The notes under the pieces: generated by a model
The model's input: the letters and a program-made list of their open reading frames with translations, nothing else
Told to the model about the DNA's origin: nothing
Database searches by the model: none
Position numbers and translations under genes: made by a program
Source: DATEDA01 sp963820965
GTDB lineage: Bacteria; Pseudomonadota; Gammaproteobacteria; Burkholderiales; SG8-39
Assembly (NCBI GenBank): GCA_963820965.1
Contig: CAWGCC010000031.1
Location: 186,001-250,000 of the forward strand
Direction: 5' to 3'
Length of the DNA: 64,000 bases
Part shown: positions 10,134 to 20,334 of the stretch, one piece after another
Layout: each line of letters begins with the position of its first letter
How positions within the stretch are numbered: position 1 is the stretch's first letter

Positions 10134-10904
10134 TCAGTCGAGCGTTCTCGCGATGCGGTGCAGCCCTTCCAGGACGAGATTGTCGTGCAGGCGGAACGGA
10201 ATGCCGAGGCGCGGCGCAAGCGCTCGCGCCGCCCCGCCAGAAAGCAGACAGCCGAGCGCCGGGTGCGCCGCGGCATGCATCCGGTAGACGCGCTCCACCG
10301 CGCCCGCGAGCGCATGCTGGCAGCCCGTTACGATTGCGTCGACGGTCTGCCGCGGATGATCGGTGTACTGCCCGTCGGCATCGGGCAGCGCAGCGGTGCC
10401 CTCGTGAAGCGAGCGGATCATCAGGCCGACGCCGGGAAGGATCACGCCGCCGGTGAACTCGCCGCCGGCGGTCACGAAGTCGATCGTCGTCGCCGTGCCG
10501 GACACCACCACCAGGACCGGCCTGGGGCCGACGAGCCCCCGGGCGCCGATCATCGCCGCCCAGCGGTCCGAGCCGAGCTGCTCGGGGTTGCGGTAGCCAT
10601 TCTTCACTCCGCACTGCTCGGGCTGCGCATGGAGCCAGAGCGGCGCCGGTACGTCGGGCCATACCTCGAGCACGCGGATCATGGTCGCGCGCGCGCGGAT
10701 CCCGGCCACGTTCGAGATGACCACGCGATGCGGCGCCGGCAGCCTCCGCCAGGCGCCCGCGAGCTCGGGGATCTCCGCGAGCAGCGCGTGGCCCGACTCG
10801 AGGCAGTTGTCGGCCGCTGACACTTCCGCGGTCGCGCGGTAGCGGCCCCACTTGACGAAGGTGTTGCCGATGTCGACCAGGAGGTTGTAGGGCGTCGTGG
10901 CCAT
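10134..10904 (-). CDS. coaX: Type III pantothenate kinase
   Basis: A 256-residue CoaX of the ASKHA fold, catalysing the first step of coenzyme A synthesis (pantothenate to 4'-phosphopantothenate). Visible marks are the N-terminal phosphate-binding DIGNTFVKWG (Asp11), the central GSDRWAAMIGARG motif, and the SGTATTIDFV and FTGGVILPG segments with the catalytic Asp. It begins with ATG at 10904 and is the first gene of the coaX-birA-SPOR run. Confidence 0.96.
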   Translation of the reverse strand: MATTPYNLLVDIGNTFVKWGRYRATAEVSAADNCLESGHALLAEIPELAGAWRRLPAPHRVVISNVAGIRARATMIRVLEVWPDVPAPLWLHAQPEQCGVKNGYRNPEQLGSDRWAAMIGARGLVGPRPVLVVVSGTATTIDFVTAGGEFTGGVILPGVGLMIRSLHEGTAALPDADGQYTDHPRQTVDAIVTGCQHALAGAVERVYRMHAAAHPALGCLLSGGAARALAPRLGIPFRLHDNLVLEGLHRIARTLD

Positions 10905-10952
10905 AGCGGGGCCGGAGTGTACCCCACCGCCGCGTCGCGCCCTATCGGCTGC

Positions 10953-11939
10953 CTACTCCGGCTGGATCCCGGCGGTCTTGGCGACCTTCCCCCACTTCGC
11001 CATCTCCGACTGGATGAAGCCCGCGAACTGCTGCGGCGTGCCGCCCGCCGGTTCGATCCCGGCGTCGAGCATGCGCTGGCGCACGTCGGGCGCAGCGAGC
11101 GCCTTGTTCATCTCCGCGTTCAGCTTGTCGACGACGTCCTTCGGCGTTCCGGCCGGCGCGAGGACGCCGCCCCAGGTGCTCGTCTCGTAGCCCTTCAGTC
11201 CGGCCTCGGCCATCGTGGGCACGTCCGGTGCCGCCGCGGAACGCTTGGCGGTGGTGACCGCAAGGGCGCGCAGCGCGCCGCCCTTCACGTGGGGGTTGAT
11301 CGCGGTCACCGTGTCGAACATCAGCGAGACACGGCCGCTCAGCAGATCGGAGTGGGCTGCTGTGCTGCCCTTGTAGGGAACGTGCAGCATGTCGATTCCG
11401 GTCATGCTTTTGAAGAGCTCGCCGGACATATGCGGCGCCCCGCCCGGGCCGCTCGACGCGAAGCTGAGCTTGCCGGGATTGGCCTTGCCGTACGCAACGA
11501 GCTCCTGCACGTTCTTCGCCGGCAGCGATGGGTGCACCACCAGCATCAGGGGCAGCACGTGCGTCAGCACGACCGGCTCGAAGCTCTTGACCGTGTCGTA
11601 CGGCAGCTTCTTGAACATGCTCGGGTTGATCGCGTGGCTGCTCGCGACGAGGACAAGGGTGTGGCCGTCGGGCGCGGCCTTGGCGATGAACTCGGTGCCG
11701 ATGATCCCGGTGGCGCCGGCCTTGTTCTCGACGACGACCGGCTTGCCCCAGGCGTCGGTGAGCTTCGGGCCGATGACGCGCGCGGTGAGGTCGATCGCAC
11801 CGCCAGGCGTGGCCGGGATGACGATCGTGATCGTCTTGCTCGGGAACGACTGCGCCGCGGCGCCCTGCACCAGCGGGCCGCCGGCGGCGGCGAGGGCAGT
11901 TGCGGACACGGCGAGGACGACAAGCGGCTTGGGTCTCAC
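10953..11939 (-). CDS. Tripartite tricarboxylate transporter substrate-binding protein (Bug/TctC family)
   Basis: A 328-residue periplasmic binding protein with a signal peptide (about residues 1-30, cleavage after GAAAQ). Bug-family signatures include the ITIVIPATPGGAIDLTARV ligand-pocket segment, VVVENKAGA, HVPYKGS and VPTMAEAGLKG. It presents carboxylated solutes to a TctAB-type transporter or a sensor. The start is a GTG at 11939 with AAGGAGAC upstream. No membrane subunits occur in the window, so it is an orphan binding protein as is usual for this family. It is the last gene of the catabolic cluster running leftward from 18.7 kb. Confidence 0.92.
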   Translation of the reverse strand: MRPKPLVVLAVSATALAAAGGPLVQGAAAQSFPSKTITIVIPATPGGAIDLTARVIGPKLTDAWGKPVVVENKAGATGIIGTEFIAKAAPDGHTLVLVASSHAINPSMFKKLPYDTVKSFEPVVLTHVLPLMLVVHPSLPAKNVQELVAYGKANPGKLSFASSGPGGAPHMSGELFKSMTGIDMLHVPYKGSTAAHSDLLSGRVSLMFDTVTAINPHVKGGALRALAVTTAKRSAAAPDVPTMAEAGLKGYETSTWGGVLAPAGTPKDVVDKLNAEMNKALAAPDVRQRMLDAGIEPAGGTPQQFAGFIQSEMAKWGKVAKTAGIQPE

Positions 11940-11983
11940 GGAACGTCTCCTTCAGTGTGCCTCGCGACGGACTTGCTCTCCCT

Positions 11984-12511
11984 TCACGCCCGGGTGTAGG
12001 CCGTCTTGACGATGGTATAGAACTCGGCGGCGTAGCGTCCCTTCTTCCACGCGGGAATCGCGATCGGGAAGTTCCACGGCGCGATCAGCCCCACGACGCC
12101 CACCGGCTCGCGGGTGATCTCTACGCCCAGACCGGGTCGGACGGACGGGACGACTTCGCCGCCCGTGCGCAGCGCCTCGCCGGCGAAGAACTTGAAGATC
12201 GAACCGCCGCGAACGATTTCGTCGATGCCCTCGGGCAGGGTCTTGCCTTCCTCGCGGCTCAAGAGCTCGCCGAGCTCGGTGCGGCGGGCGAGGATCTCGC
12301 TGCCCGCGGCATCGAGCGCATCGAAGCGCTGCTGCGGCGTCGCGACCGACCACTTGGGGAACGCCGCGCGCGCCGCGGACACAGCGCGCTCCACGGCCGC
12401 GGCATCACCCTCCGCGTACTGGTCGATCACATCGGACACGTTCGACGGGTTGATGTTCGGCGTTGCCTCTGCGCTGGCGATCCACTCGCCGGCGATGTAA
12501 TTGCTGCGCAT
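11984..12511 (-). pseudogene. Internally deleted aldehyde dehydrogenase (alpha-ketoglutarate semialdehyde dehydrogenase type)
   Basis: The open frame of 175 codons reads as the N-terminal part of an ALDH (MRSNYIAGEW through APWNFPIAIPAW, about residue 155). It then jumps straight to the family's C-terminal tail (GRYAAEFYTIVKTAYTRA). About 300 residues are missing, including the NAD-binding core, the catalytic Cys and the general-base Glu, so it cannot be active. The junction preserves the reading frame. Full-length relatives of about 480 residues oxidise alpha-ketoglutarate semialdehyde in sugar-acid and hydroxyproline degradation, fitting the dehydratase upstream. An assembly deletion is an equally possible cause. 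Confidence 0.85.
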
Positions 12512-12531
12512 GAGTTTGCTCCTAGTGAGCG

Positions 12532-13509
12532 TCAGTCGGCCTTGATGTTCCCGTCCTTGACGACCTTCGCCCACTTCGCGATCTCGGCCTGCTGGAACGC
12601 GGCGAACTCGTCCGGCGTGTTGCCGGCCGGGTCGAGGCCCAGCCCTTCGAGCCGCTCGCGCACGTCGGGCATCTTCAGGATCTTCACGATCTCGGCGTTG
12701 AGGCGCTGTACAACGTCCTTGGGCGTGCCCGCCGGCGCGAAGATGCCCTGCCACGACACGAGCTCGTAACCCGGCACGCCGGCTTCGCTCATCGTCGGCA
12801 CGTTGGGAAGGCTCTTGACGCGCTTCGCCGACGTGACCGCCAGCGCGCGGACCTTGCCGGACTGGATGTGTGGCGCGGCCACGACGGTCGTGTCGAACAT
12901 CATCGGCACGTGCCCGGCCATCACGTCCTGGATCGCGGGGCCGCTTCCCTTGTAGGGCACGTGCTCGACGCTGATGCCCGCGAGCGACTTGAACAGCTCG
13001 CCCGAGAGGTGCTGCGAGGTGCCGTTGCCCGCCGAGGCGAACGAGATGCTGCCGGGCTTGGCCTTCGCGGCCGCGATCACGTCCCTCACGGTCTTGTAGG
13101 GGCTGTCGGCGCCGACGACGAGCACGTTCGCGTTGGTGCCGATCAGCGTGATCGGCTGGAACGACTTCACCGCGTCGTACGGCATCTTCGCGTAGATGCT
13201 GGGGTTGATCGCGTGCGAGCTGATGGTGCCGCCGAGGATCGTGTAGCCGTCCGGCTTCGCCTTGGCGACGAAGTCCGAGCCGATGTTGCCGCCGGCGCCC
13301 GGCTTGTTCTCGACGACGATCGTCGTGCCGAGGGCGGGGCCAAGCTTCAGCGCGATGACGCGCGCGAGGATGTCGGTCGTCCCGCCCGGCGGAAACGGCA
13401 CGATGTAGGTGATCGGCTTCTGCGGCCATTTCGCGTCTTGCGCGAGCGCCGATCCCGCGGCGATGGCGCACGCCGCCGCGAAAATGCTCCAGTACAAACG
13501 CTTCATCAT
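12532..13509 (-). CDS. Tripartite tricarboxylate transporter substrate-binding protein (Bug/TctC family)
   Basis: A 325-residue Bug protein with a signal peptide ending at SALAQ (about residue 23). Family segments: ITYIVPFPPGGTTDILARV, VVENKPGAGGN, GYTILGGTISSHAINPS, HVPYKGSGPAIQDV and VPTMSEAGVPGYE. The mature protein would bind an organic acid in the periplasm. The start is ATG-ATG at 13509/13506 with AAGGAGATCATG upstream. It lies between the deleted ALDH gene and an Ldh2/Bug remnant. The SSHAINPS pocket segment closely matches the Bug protein at 15970 (STHAINAS), so these two may be recent paralogues. Confidence 0.92.
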   Translation of the reverse strand: MMKRLYWSIFAAACAIAAGSALAQDAKWPQKPITYIVPFPPGGTTDILARVIALKLGPALGTTIVVENKPGAGGNIGSDFVAKAKPDGYTILGGTISSHAINPSIYAKMPYDAVKSFQPITLIGTNANVLVVGADSPYKTVRDVIAAAKAKPGSISFASAGNGTSQHLSGELFKSLAGISVEHVPYKGSGPAIQDVMAGHVPMMFDTTVVAAPHIQSGKVRALAVTSAKRVKSLPNVPTMSEAGVPGYELVSWQGIFAPAGTPKDVVQRLNAEIVKILKMPDVRERLEGLGLDPAGNTPDEFAAFQQAEIAKWAKVVKDGNIKAD

Positions 13510-13534
13510 GATCTCCTTGCGGCCGGTGGCCGCG

Positions 13535-13869
13535 CTATTGCTCGAGCTTGAGCCCGGTTTCCTGGATCAGCTTGGCCCAGCGCGCGCGGTCCTCGCGCAG
13601 GAACTTGTCCATCTCGGCCGGAGAATTGCCGATCGGCTCGGCGCCGAGCTCGACGATCTTCGCCTTCATCTCCGGCGTCTTGAGCATCTTGACGATCGCG
13701 AGACCGTGCGTACGTCGACCGAGCATGTCGGTGAGGACGAGCAGGCGCCCGACCGCGTCCGCTTTCGGGCGATCCATGCCGGCCGCCGCGAACAGCGCGG
13801 CCGCGAAGCCGGTGAGATCGTCGGTACGAAGGAACGGGGCGCGACGGGAGACGAGGTGCGGCTGGTCAT
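13535..13869 (-). pseudogene. Chimeric remnant: Ldh2-type malate/lactate dehydrogenase N-terminus joined to a Bug C-terminus
   Basis: Reading leftward, the first 60 or so codons resemble the start of an Ldh2/malate-lactate dehydrogenase (APFLRTDDLTGFAAALF, then MDRPKADAVGRLLVLTDMLG and RRTHGLA). The frame then changes identity abruptly to the C-terminal 50 residues of a Bug binding protein (IVKMLKTPEMKAKIVELGAE ending in IQETGLKLEQ). The start ATG at 13869 is one base out of frame with the Ldh2 segment, so there is also a frameshift near 13845. The simplest reading is a deletion of more than 1.5 kb that removed most of a dehydrogenase gene and most of a neighbouring Bug gene. Confidence 0.8.
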
Positions 13870-13877
13870 TGGCGGCG

Positions 13878-14858
13878 TCACTCCACCTTCAGGCCCTTCT
13901 CGCGGATGATGCGGCCGTAGCGGGCGCGGTCGGCATCGATCAGCGTCTGAAGCTGGGCCGGCGTACTCGCTTGCGGCACAGCGCCTTGCGCGATCAGCTT
14001 TTCGCGCACCTCGGCGTCTGCCACCACCGCCTTCACGTCGGCCGCAAGCTTGTCGACGATCGCGGCGGGAGTGCCTGCCGGTGCGAGCAGGGCGATCCAC
14101 GAGCCCGACTCCGCGTTCTTGACGCCCGCTTCGGCGAGCGTCGGGACGTCGGGGAGCGCGGGCGAGCGCTTGGCGTGCGTCACGGCGAGGCCCTTGAGCT
14201 TGCCCTGCTTGATGCTGCCGGAGGATTCCAGCACCGAGGCAAACAGCAGGTCGACGTGGCCGGCCATGAGATCGGTCATGGCGGGGCCGCCGCCCTTGTA
14301 CGGCACGTGCAGCAGCCGCGTGCCCGTAGCCAGCTGGAAGATCTCCGCGGTCAGGTGCGGGGAGCCGCCGCTTCCGGAGCTGGCGTAGGTCACCTTCTCG
14401 GGGTTGGCCTTGGCGAAGGCTACGAGCTCCTTGACCGTGTTGGGCGCGAACGAGGGGCTCGCCATCAGCACGAACGGCAGCTCGCAGATGAGCGACACCG
14501 GCGCGAAGGCCGTGTCCGGGTTGTAGGGCAGCTTGGGGTAAAGCGACGGATTGATCGACTGCGTGCCCACATTGGCGATCAGCAGCGTGTATCCGTCGGG
14601 GCGAGCCTTGGCCACCGCGTCGGCGCCCAGAATGCCGCCGGCACCCCCGCGGTTCTCCACCAACACGGTCGAACCACCTGACTTGCTCCACAGCGTCGTG
14701 AGCTTGGCCGCCACGGTGCGCGCCGTTATGTCGGTGCCGCCGCCCGGTGCGAACGGCACGATGAAGGTGATCGGCTTCTGCGGCCACTTCGCGTCTTGCG
14801 CGAGCGCCGATCCCGCCACGCACAGGGCGGCCAGGGTGATGACGATCAGGTGCTTCAT
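13878..14858 (-). CDS. Tripartite tricarboxylate transporter substrate-binding protein (Bug/TctC family)
   Basis: A 326-residue Bug protein with a signal peptide ending at SALAQ (about residue 21). Segments: ITFIVPFAPGGGTDITARTV, VLVENRGGAGG, GYTLLIANVGTQSINPS, LLHVPYKGGGPAMTDLMAGH and VPTLAEAGVKNAE. The ATG at 14858 is chosen over upstream in-frame codons because it has a strong AGGAGGAAG ribosome binding site and opens directly into the signal peptide. It lies just upstream of the Ldh2/Bug remnant. The ligand is unknown; family members bind carboxylates. Confidence 0.92.
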   Translation of the reverse strand: MKHLIVITLAALCVAGSALAQDAKWPQKPITFIVPFAPGGGTDITARTVAAKLTTLWSKSGGSTVLVENRGGAGGILGADAVAKARPDGYTLLIANVGTQSINPSLYPKLPYNPDTAFAPVSLICELPFVLMASPSFAPNTVKELVAFAKANPEKVTYASSGSGGSPHLTAEIFQLATGTRLLHVPYKGGGPAMTDLMAGHVDLLFASVLESSGSIKQGKLKGLAVTHAKRSPALPDVPTLAEAGVKNAESGSWIALLAPAGTPAAIVDKLAADVKAVVADAEVREKLIAQGAVPQASTPAQLQTLIDADRARYGRIIREKGLKVE

Positions 14859-14964
14859 CACTTCCTCCTTCGGTGTCGAGAGGCCGGCGTTGCGGCTCGG
14901 GCGATCTCCGCCGGGTAGAGCGGCGCCGTCGCGCATCCGTGCGGTCGGGACGGTGCGCGTCGCG

Positions 14965-15234
14965 TCAATCCGCGGTGATCTTTGCGGCCTCGATCACCGT
15001 CTTCCAGCGCGCGAGCTCCGCCGCGTTGAACTGGGCGAACTGCTCCGGGGTGTTGGCGACGACCTCGAAGCCCTGCTCGGCGAGCTTCGGCTTGACCGCC
15101 GGATCGTTCAGCGACTCGACCAGCGCCGCGTGCAGCCTGGCCTTCACGTCCTTCGACAGGCGCCTTGGGGGCGGCAACGGCTTGCCACGAGTACACCTCG
15201 AGGTCCTTCACGCCGGCGTGAACAGGCGGCGCAT
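14965..15234 (-). pseudogene. Deleted and frameshifted Bug/TctC binding-protein remnant
   Basis: A possible start ATG at 15234, just after the RraA-type gene, begins a basic MRRLF stretch that could be the start of a signal peptide. It joins directly to the C-terminal part of a Bug protein: AGVKDLEVYSWQAVAAPK, then, after a frameshift near 15165-15170, LSKDVKARLHAALVESLNDP to the end (IEAAKITAD). Only about 90 of the usual 325 codons remain, so two lesions are present, an internal deletion and a frameshift. No functional product is expected. Confidence 0.75.
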
Positions 15235-15239
15235 GATCT

Positions 15240-15956
15240 TCAGGCGTTGCGCTTCTTGCGCCATTCCTCGTAGGCGGCGCGAGTGGCGGCGTTCGGCGGA
15301 TAGGTCCCGGGGAGCCCGGCGCCGTTCTGCACGCGCTCGAGGAGGAAGATCTCCAGCTTCTCCTGCTCCGCGGCGTCGGCCGCGACCTCGTCGGCGAGGT
15401 GAGCCGGGATCACGACCACGCCTTCCTCGTCGCCGACGATCACGTCGCCGGGATACACCGCCACGCCGCCGCAGCCGATCGGCACGTTGAGGTCGATGGC
15501 GTGGTGATGGATGAGGTTGAGCGGCGCGCTGCCGCCGGCGCAGAAGACGGCGAAGTCCATCTTCGCGATCTCGCCGCTGTCGCGCACCGGGCCGTCGGAC
15601 ACCAGGCCCGCCGCGCCGCGCACCTTGAGGCGGGTGGTCAGGATCTGGCCGCCGGACGCCACGCGCTTCTCCCCGCGCGTATCGATGACCAGCACGTGGC
15701 CCGGCGGGATGCTCTCGATCGCCTTGCGCTGCGGGTGCTCGGGATTGTCGAACGCGCTGAGCTGGTCGATGTCCTCGCGTGCCGGGATGTTGCGCACCGT
15801 GAACGCCGGGCCGACGAGGTTGCCGCCGGAAGGCGTGGTCAGGCGCTTGATGCCCTGGATGTAGACGTTGCGGAAGCCGCGCTTGAAAAGCTGCGTGCAC
15901 AGCGTCGCCGTGCTGACCTCGCGCAGACGCTTCACGGTATCGTTCTTGAGTTCCAT
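15240..15956 (-). CDS. RraA-family protein (4-hydroxy-4-methyl-2-oxoglutarate aldolase-like)
   Basis: A 238-residue member of the RraA/HMG aldolase fold (once called dimethylmenaquinone methyltransferase). It has the conserved GPAFTVRN, the metal/pyruvate-site region RGAAGLVSDGPVRD (G-x20-R-D type signature), and VYPGDVIVGDEEGVVVIP. Enzymatic members cleave 4-hydroxy-2-oxo acids to pyruvate plus an oxo acid using a divalent metal. Placed in a cluster with an IlvD/Edd dehydratase and acid-binding Bug proteins, an aldolase role is more likely than RNase E inhibition. ATG at 15956. Confidence 0.88.
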   Translation of the reverse strand: MELKNDTVKRLREVSTATLCTQLFKRGFRNVYIQGIKRLTTPSGGNLVGPAFTVRNIPAREDIDQLSAFDNPEHPQRKAIESIPPGHVLVIDTRGEKRVASGGQILTTRLKVRGAAGLVSDGPVRDSGEIAKMDFAVFCAGGSAPLNLIHHHAIDLNVPIGCGGVAVYPGDVIVGDEEGVVVIPAHLADEVAADAAEQEKLEIFLLERVQNGAGLPGTYPPNAATRAAYEEWRKKRNA

Positions 15957-15969
15957 GAATGTCCTCCGG

Positions 15970-16956
15970 TTAGTTGGGGGATGCGCCGGACTTCTTCACC
16001 AGCTCCGCCCAGCGCGGGATCTCGCGTTGCATCAGCGCCGTCAGCTCCTGGGGCGAGCTGCCGACGACCTCCATGCCCATCTGGGCGGAGAGCTTGTCGC
16101 GGACGTCCGGCGTCTTGAGCGCTTTCACGACCTCCGCGTTCAGCCGCTGCACGATCGGCTGCGGCGTGCCTTTCGGCGCATAGATCGCCTGCCACGAAAC
16201 CAGCTCGAATCCCTTCACGCCGGCTTCGATCATCGTCGGCGTGTCGGGCGCTAGTGGCGTGCGCTTCGGGGTGGTCACCGCGAGCAGCTTCAGCTTGCCC
16301 GCCTTCGCGAGCGCCGCGCCGGCGGTCAGCTGGTCGAACGTGATCGGCACCTGCCCGCCCACGACGTCCTGCAGCGCCTGGGGGCTGCCCTTGTAGGGCA
16401 CGTGCGTCAGCTCGACCCCGATGAGGTCGGCGAAGAGCTCGCCCGCTAGGTGCGTCGAGGTGCCGGCCCCGGACGAGGCGAAGGTCCGTTTGGACGGTTC
16501 TTTCTTCAGCAGGGCGATCAGCTCCGGCACCGTGTTCACCCCCAGCTGCGGGCTCACGAACAGCGCGTTCGGGACGTAGCCGACGAGCGTTATCGGCTCG
16601 AAGTCCTTGATCGGGTCGTACGGGAGGTCCTTGTAGAGGCTCGCGTTGATCGCGTGCGTGCTGATCGTGCCGCCCAGCAACGTGTAGCCGTCGGGCTTCG
16701 CCCGCGCGACGGAGCCCGCGCCGACCGCGCCGGCGGCGCCCGGCTTGTTCTCCACCACCACCGGCTGGCCGAGGGTCGTCGCGAGCGATTGCGCGACCGT
16801 GCGGCCGATCACGTCGGTGGACCCGCCGGGCGTGAAGGGCACGATGTAGGTGATGGGGCGCGTGGGCCAGGCTTGGGCAACCGCGCCGAGCGGCACGGAT
16901 GCGAAAGCGGCAACGGCCAGTGCGGCGATCGCCTTGCGTCGGTTCATGAGCGTCAC
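15970..16956 (-). CDS. Tripartite tricarboxylate transporter substrate-binding protein (Bug/TctC family)
   Basis: A 328-residue Bug protein with a signal peptide of about 27 residues ending in GAVAQ. Diagnostic segments are ITYIVPFTPGGSTDVIGRTV, VVVENKPGAAGA, GYTLLGGTISTHAINAS, HVPYKGSPQALQDV and TPTMIEAGVKGFE. The ATG at 16956 follows the dehydratase stop by three bases, so it is surely in the same transcript and probably recognises the acid that the dehydratase consumes (inference). Confidence 0.93.
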   Translation of the reverse strand: MTLMNRRKAIAALAVAAFASVPLGAVAQAWPTRPITYIVPFTPGGSTDVIGRTVAQSLATTLGQPVVVENKPGAAGAVGAGSVARAKPDGYTLLGGTISTHAINASLYKDLPYDPIKDFEPITLVGYVPNALFVSPQLGVNTVPELIALLKKEPSKRTFASSGAGTSTHLAGELFADLIGVELTHVPYKGSPQALQDVVGGQVPITFDQLTAGAALAKAGKLKLLAVTTPKRTPLAPDTPTMIEAGVKGFELVSWQAIYAPKGTPQPIVQRLNAEVVKALKTPDVRDKLSAQMGMEVVGSSPQELTALMQREIPRWAELVKKSGASPN

Positions 16957-16959
16957 CTC

Positions 16960-18693
<1,734 letters not shown>

Positions 18694-18895
18694 ACGACCG
18701 CTTCCTCCTCGTTCGATTGACGGACCCGAGAGGCGACAGGCCTTGCGTGCCCGCGCATTCCGGTTGGGCTGGCAAAGATACGCCTCGATAGCGCCCTCCG
18801 CGACACGTCTTCGCGGCGACCGGACGGTTTGCCGGGCGATGACTCTAGCCGCACCTCGTCTATGCGTCGCCTATCCAAAGTTAGGGGTCGCTCGG
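18694..18895. other. Intergenic region between the dehydratase and the LuxR-type gene
   Basis: About 200 bases with no coding signal I can support. The leftward promoter for the dehydratase cluster, if separate from that of the LuxR-type gene, would lie here. I see no copy of the GGTAGCGCTACC operator in it. Confidence 0.4.
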
Positions 18896-19180
18896 TCACG
18901 GCTGGCGCGATGCGAGCGCCCCGCGGTCCCGCGCCCTGGCGACGGCCTCGGTCCGGTTGCGCGCCCCGAGCTTCGCGAAGATCTGATGGAGGTGCCACTT
19001 GACGGTCCCGACGACGATACCCAGCTGCGCCGCGATTTCCTGGTTGAAGAGCCCGCGGGCAACGAGGCTCAATACCTCCTGTTCGGTGCGGGTGAGCGCG
19101 TCCCGGGAAGCACACGCATCCGGTCCGGAGGATCCGACGGCGGCGACATCGGCGGAGGTTAGGTCCGTTGCAGAGGGCAT
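18896..19180 (-). CDS. Small LuxR-type HTH DNA-binding protein (no sensor domain)
   Basis: The 94-residue product is little more than a LuxR/GerE helix-turn-helix: LTRTEQEVLSLVARGLFNQE, then IAAQLGIVVGTVKWHLHQIF and AKLGARNRTEAVARAR, with an unstructured 27-residue N-terminus. Stand-alone GerE domains act as transcription factors or are relics of MalT/NarL-type regulators. There is no sign of a larger parent frame upstream. Two LacI-type palindromes (19193-19236) sit 13-56 bases before its ATG, so the neighbouring repressor probably controls it. It reads toward the sugar-acid dehydratase. Confidence 0.8.
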   Translation of the reverse strand: MPSATDLTSADVAAVGSSGPDACASRDALTRTEQEVLSLVARGLFNQEIAAQLGIVVGTVKWHLHQIFAKLGARNRTEAVARARDRGALASRQP

Positions 19181-19192
19181 GTTGCAGGAGGG

Positions 19193-19208
19193 ATGGTAGC
19201 GCTACCTT
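19193..19208. promoter_or_regulatory. LacI/GntR-type operator 1
   Basis: ATGGTAGCGCTACCTT is a palindrome centred on the GCGC core at 19200/19201, with GGTAGCGCTACC matching its own reverse complement perfectly. It lies 13 bases upstream of the ATG of the LuxR-type gene and close to the end of the lacI-family gene. CG-centred even palindromes of this length are typical LacI-family operators; binding by the adjacent regulator is inferred. Confidence 0.75.
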
Positions 19209-19218
19209 TCAGTGGTGC

Positions 19219-19236
19219 AATGGTAGCGCTATCATT
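19219..19236. promoter_or_regulatory. LacI/GntR-type operator 2
   Basis: AATGGTAGCGCTATCATT is an 18-base palindrome with a single mismatched pair, centred at 19227/19228, 27 bases from the centre of operator 1. It shares TGGTAGCGCTA with operator 1. The pair would allow two repressor dimers to bind cooperatively across the promoter of the LuxR-type gene. Confidence 0.75.
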
Positions 19237-19267
19237 CGACCCTGTCAATGCCCCTTGCCGGGTTTGT

Positions 19268-20311
19268 CTACGCGGTCGAACGCTCGACGATGGAGAAACC
19301 GATATCGACCACCGACTCGGCCACCGGCCGACCCGCGGCGCGATCGACGATGAACCGCGCGGCTTGCCGACCGATCGCGGTGCCGTCGATGCGGACAGTG
19401 GTGAGCGCCGGATGGGTGTCCGCCGCAAACCCGAAATCGCCGAACCCGAAGACGGCCAAGCGACCGGGTACCGGGATGCCGCGCGCCTGCGCCTCGGTGA
19501 TCGCGCCGAGCGCGAGGACGTCCGAACTGCAGAACACGGCGTCGACGTCAGGCCGGCGCGCGAGGAGGTCGGCGAGGCCGGTGCGGCCGTGACCGAGCGT
19601 GCTCGGCGCCGGGACCGTGCAGACCGGGACCTCGGCCATACCGAGGCGTCGTGCCGCCAGGATGAAGCTCGCGCGCCGCAGTCCGGCACGGGGGTCGTCG
19701 GCGGTGACTATGGCGGGCCGCCGCCGGCCGTGCCCGTGGAGGTACTCGGCCACGGCGCCCCCCACTTCCTCATGGGAGAAACCCACCAGCATATCGATCG
19801 GGGTGGGGGTCAGATCCCAGGTTTCGACCACCGGAATGCCGGCCGCGAGCAGGCGGCGGCGGCCCTCGGGGGAACGCATGATCCCGGTCAGCACGATGCC
19901 GTCGGGCCGGCGACCGATGATGGCATCGAGGAGCGCGTCTTCGCGCGAGTGGGCGTACCCGCTCTGGCCCAGCATCAGCTGGTAGCCGGATTCGGCCAGC
20001 GCCTCTGTCAGCGCCTGGATGGTCTCGAGGAAAACGGGGCCCGCGATCGTCGGGACGAGCGCCGCCACCAGCCGGCTCCGGGTCGAGGCGAGGCCGCCGG
20101 CAAGCATGTTGGGTATGTAACCGGTCCGCTCGATCGCCTCGCGCACCCGCCGCAGGGTGTCGGGGGACACGCGCCCCGGGGTGTTGAGGGCGCGAGAAGC
20201 CGTGATCGCCGAGACGCCTGCGAGCTTGGCGACGTCGGCAAGAGTGATGCTCCCGCTTCCGCGCCGTGCGCGGCGCTCGCGAGCGGTGGCCGATTGGGGA
20301 CGCTGAGGCAC
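19268..20311 (-). CDS. LacI-family transcriptional regulator (GntR-like)
   Basis: A 347-residue repressor. The N-terminal HTH, ITLADVAKLAGVSAITASRA at about residues 22-41, is followed by the LacI hinge helix (MLAGGLASTRS) and a periplasmic-binding-protein-like sensor domain (SRLVAALVPTIAGPVFLETI onward). The ALTEALAESGYQLMLGQSGY segment resembles the gluconate repressor GntR subgroup, which fits control of sugar-acid genes. Palindromes resembling its expected operator occur upstream of the LuxR-type gene and near its own start (20335-20350), so autoregulation is likely. Confidence 0.92.
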   Translation of the reverse strand: MPQRPQSATARERRARRGSGSITLADVAKLAGVSAITASRALNTPGRVSPDTLRRVREAIERTGYIPNMLAGGLASTRSRLVAALVPTIAGPVFLETIQALTEALAESGYQLMLGQSGYAHSREDALLDAIIGRRPDGIVLTGIMRSPEGRRRLLAAGIPVVETWDLTPTPIDMLVGFSHEEVGGAVAEYLHGHGRRRPAIVTADDPRAGLRRASFILAARRLGMAEVPVCTVPAPSTLGHGRTGLADLLARRPDVDAVFCSSDVLALGAITEAQARGIPVPGRLAVFGFGDFGFAADTHPALTTVRIDGTAIGRQAARFIVDRAAGRPVAESVVDIGFSIVERSTA

Positions 20312-20334
20312 GGCGCGATCATACCGCGCCCCTC

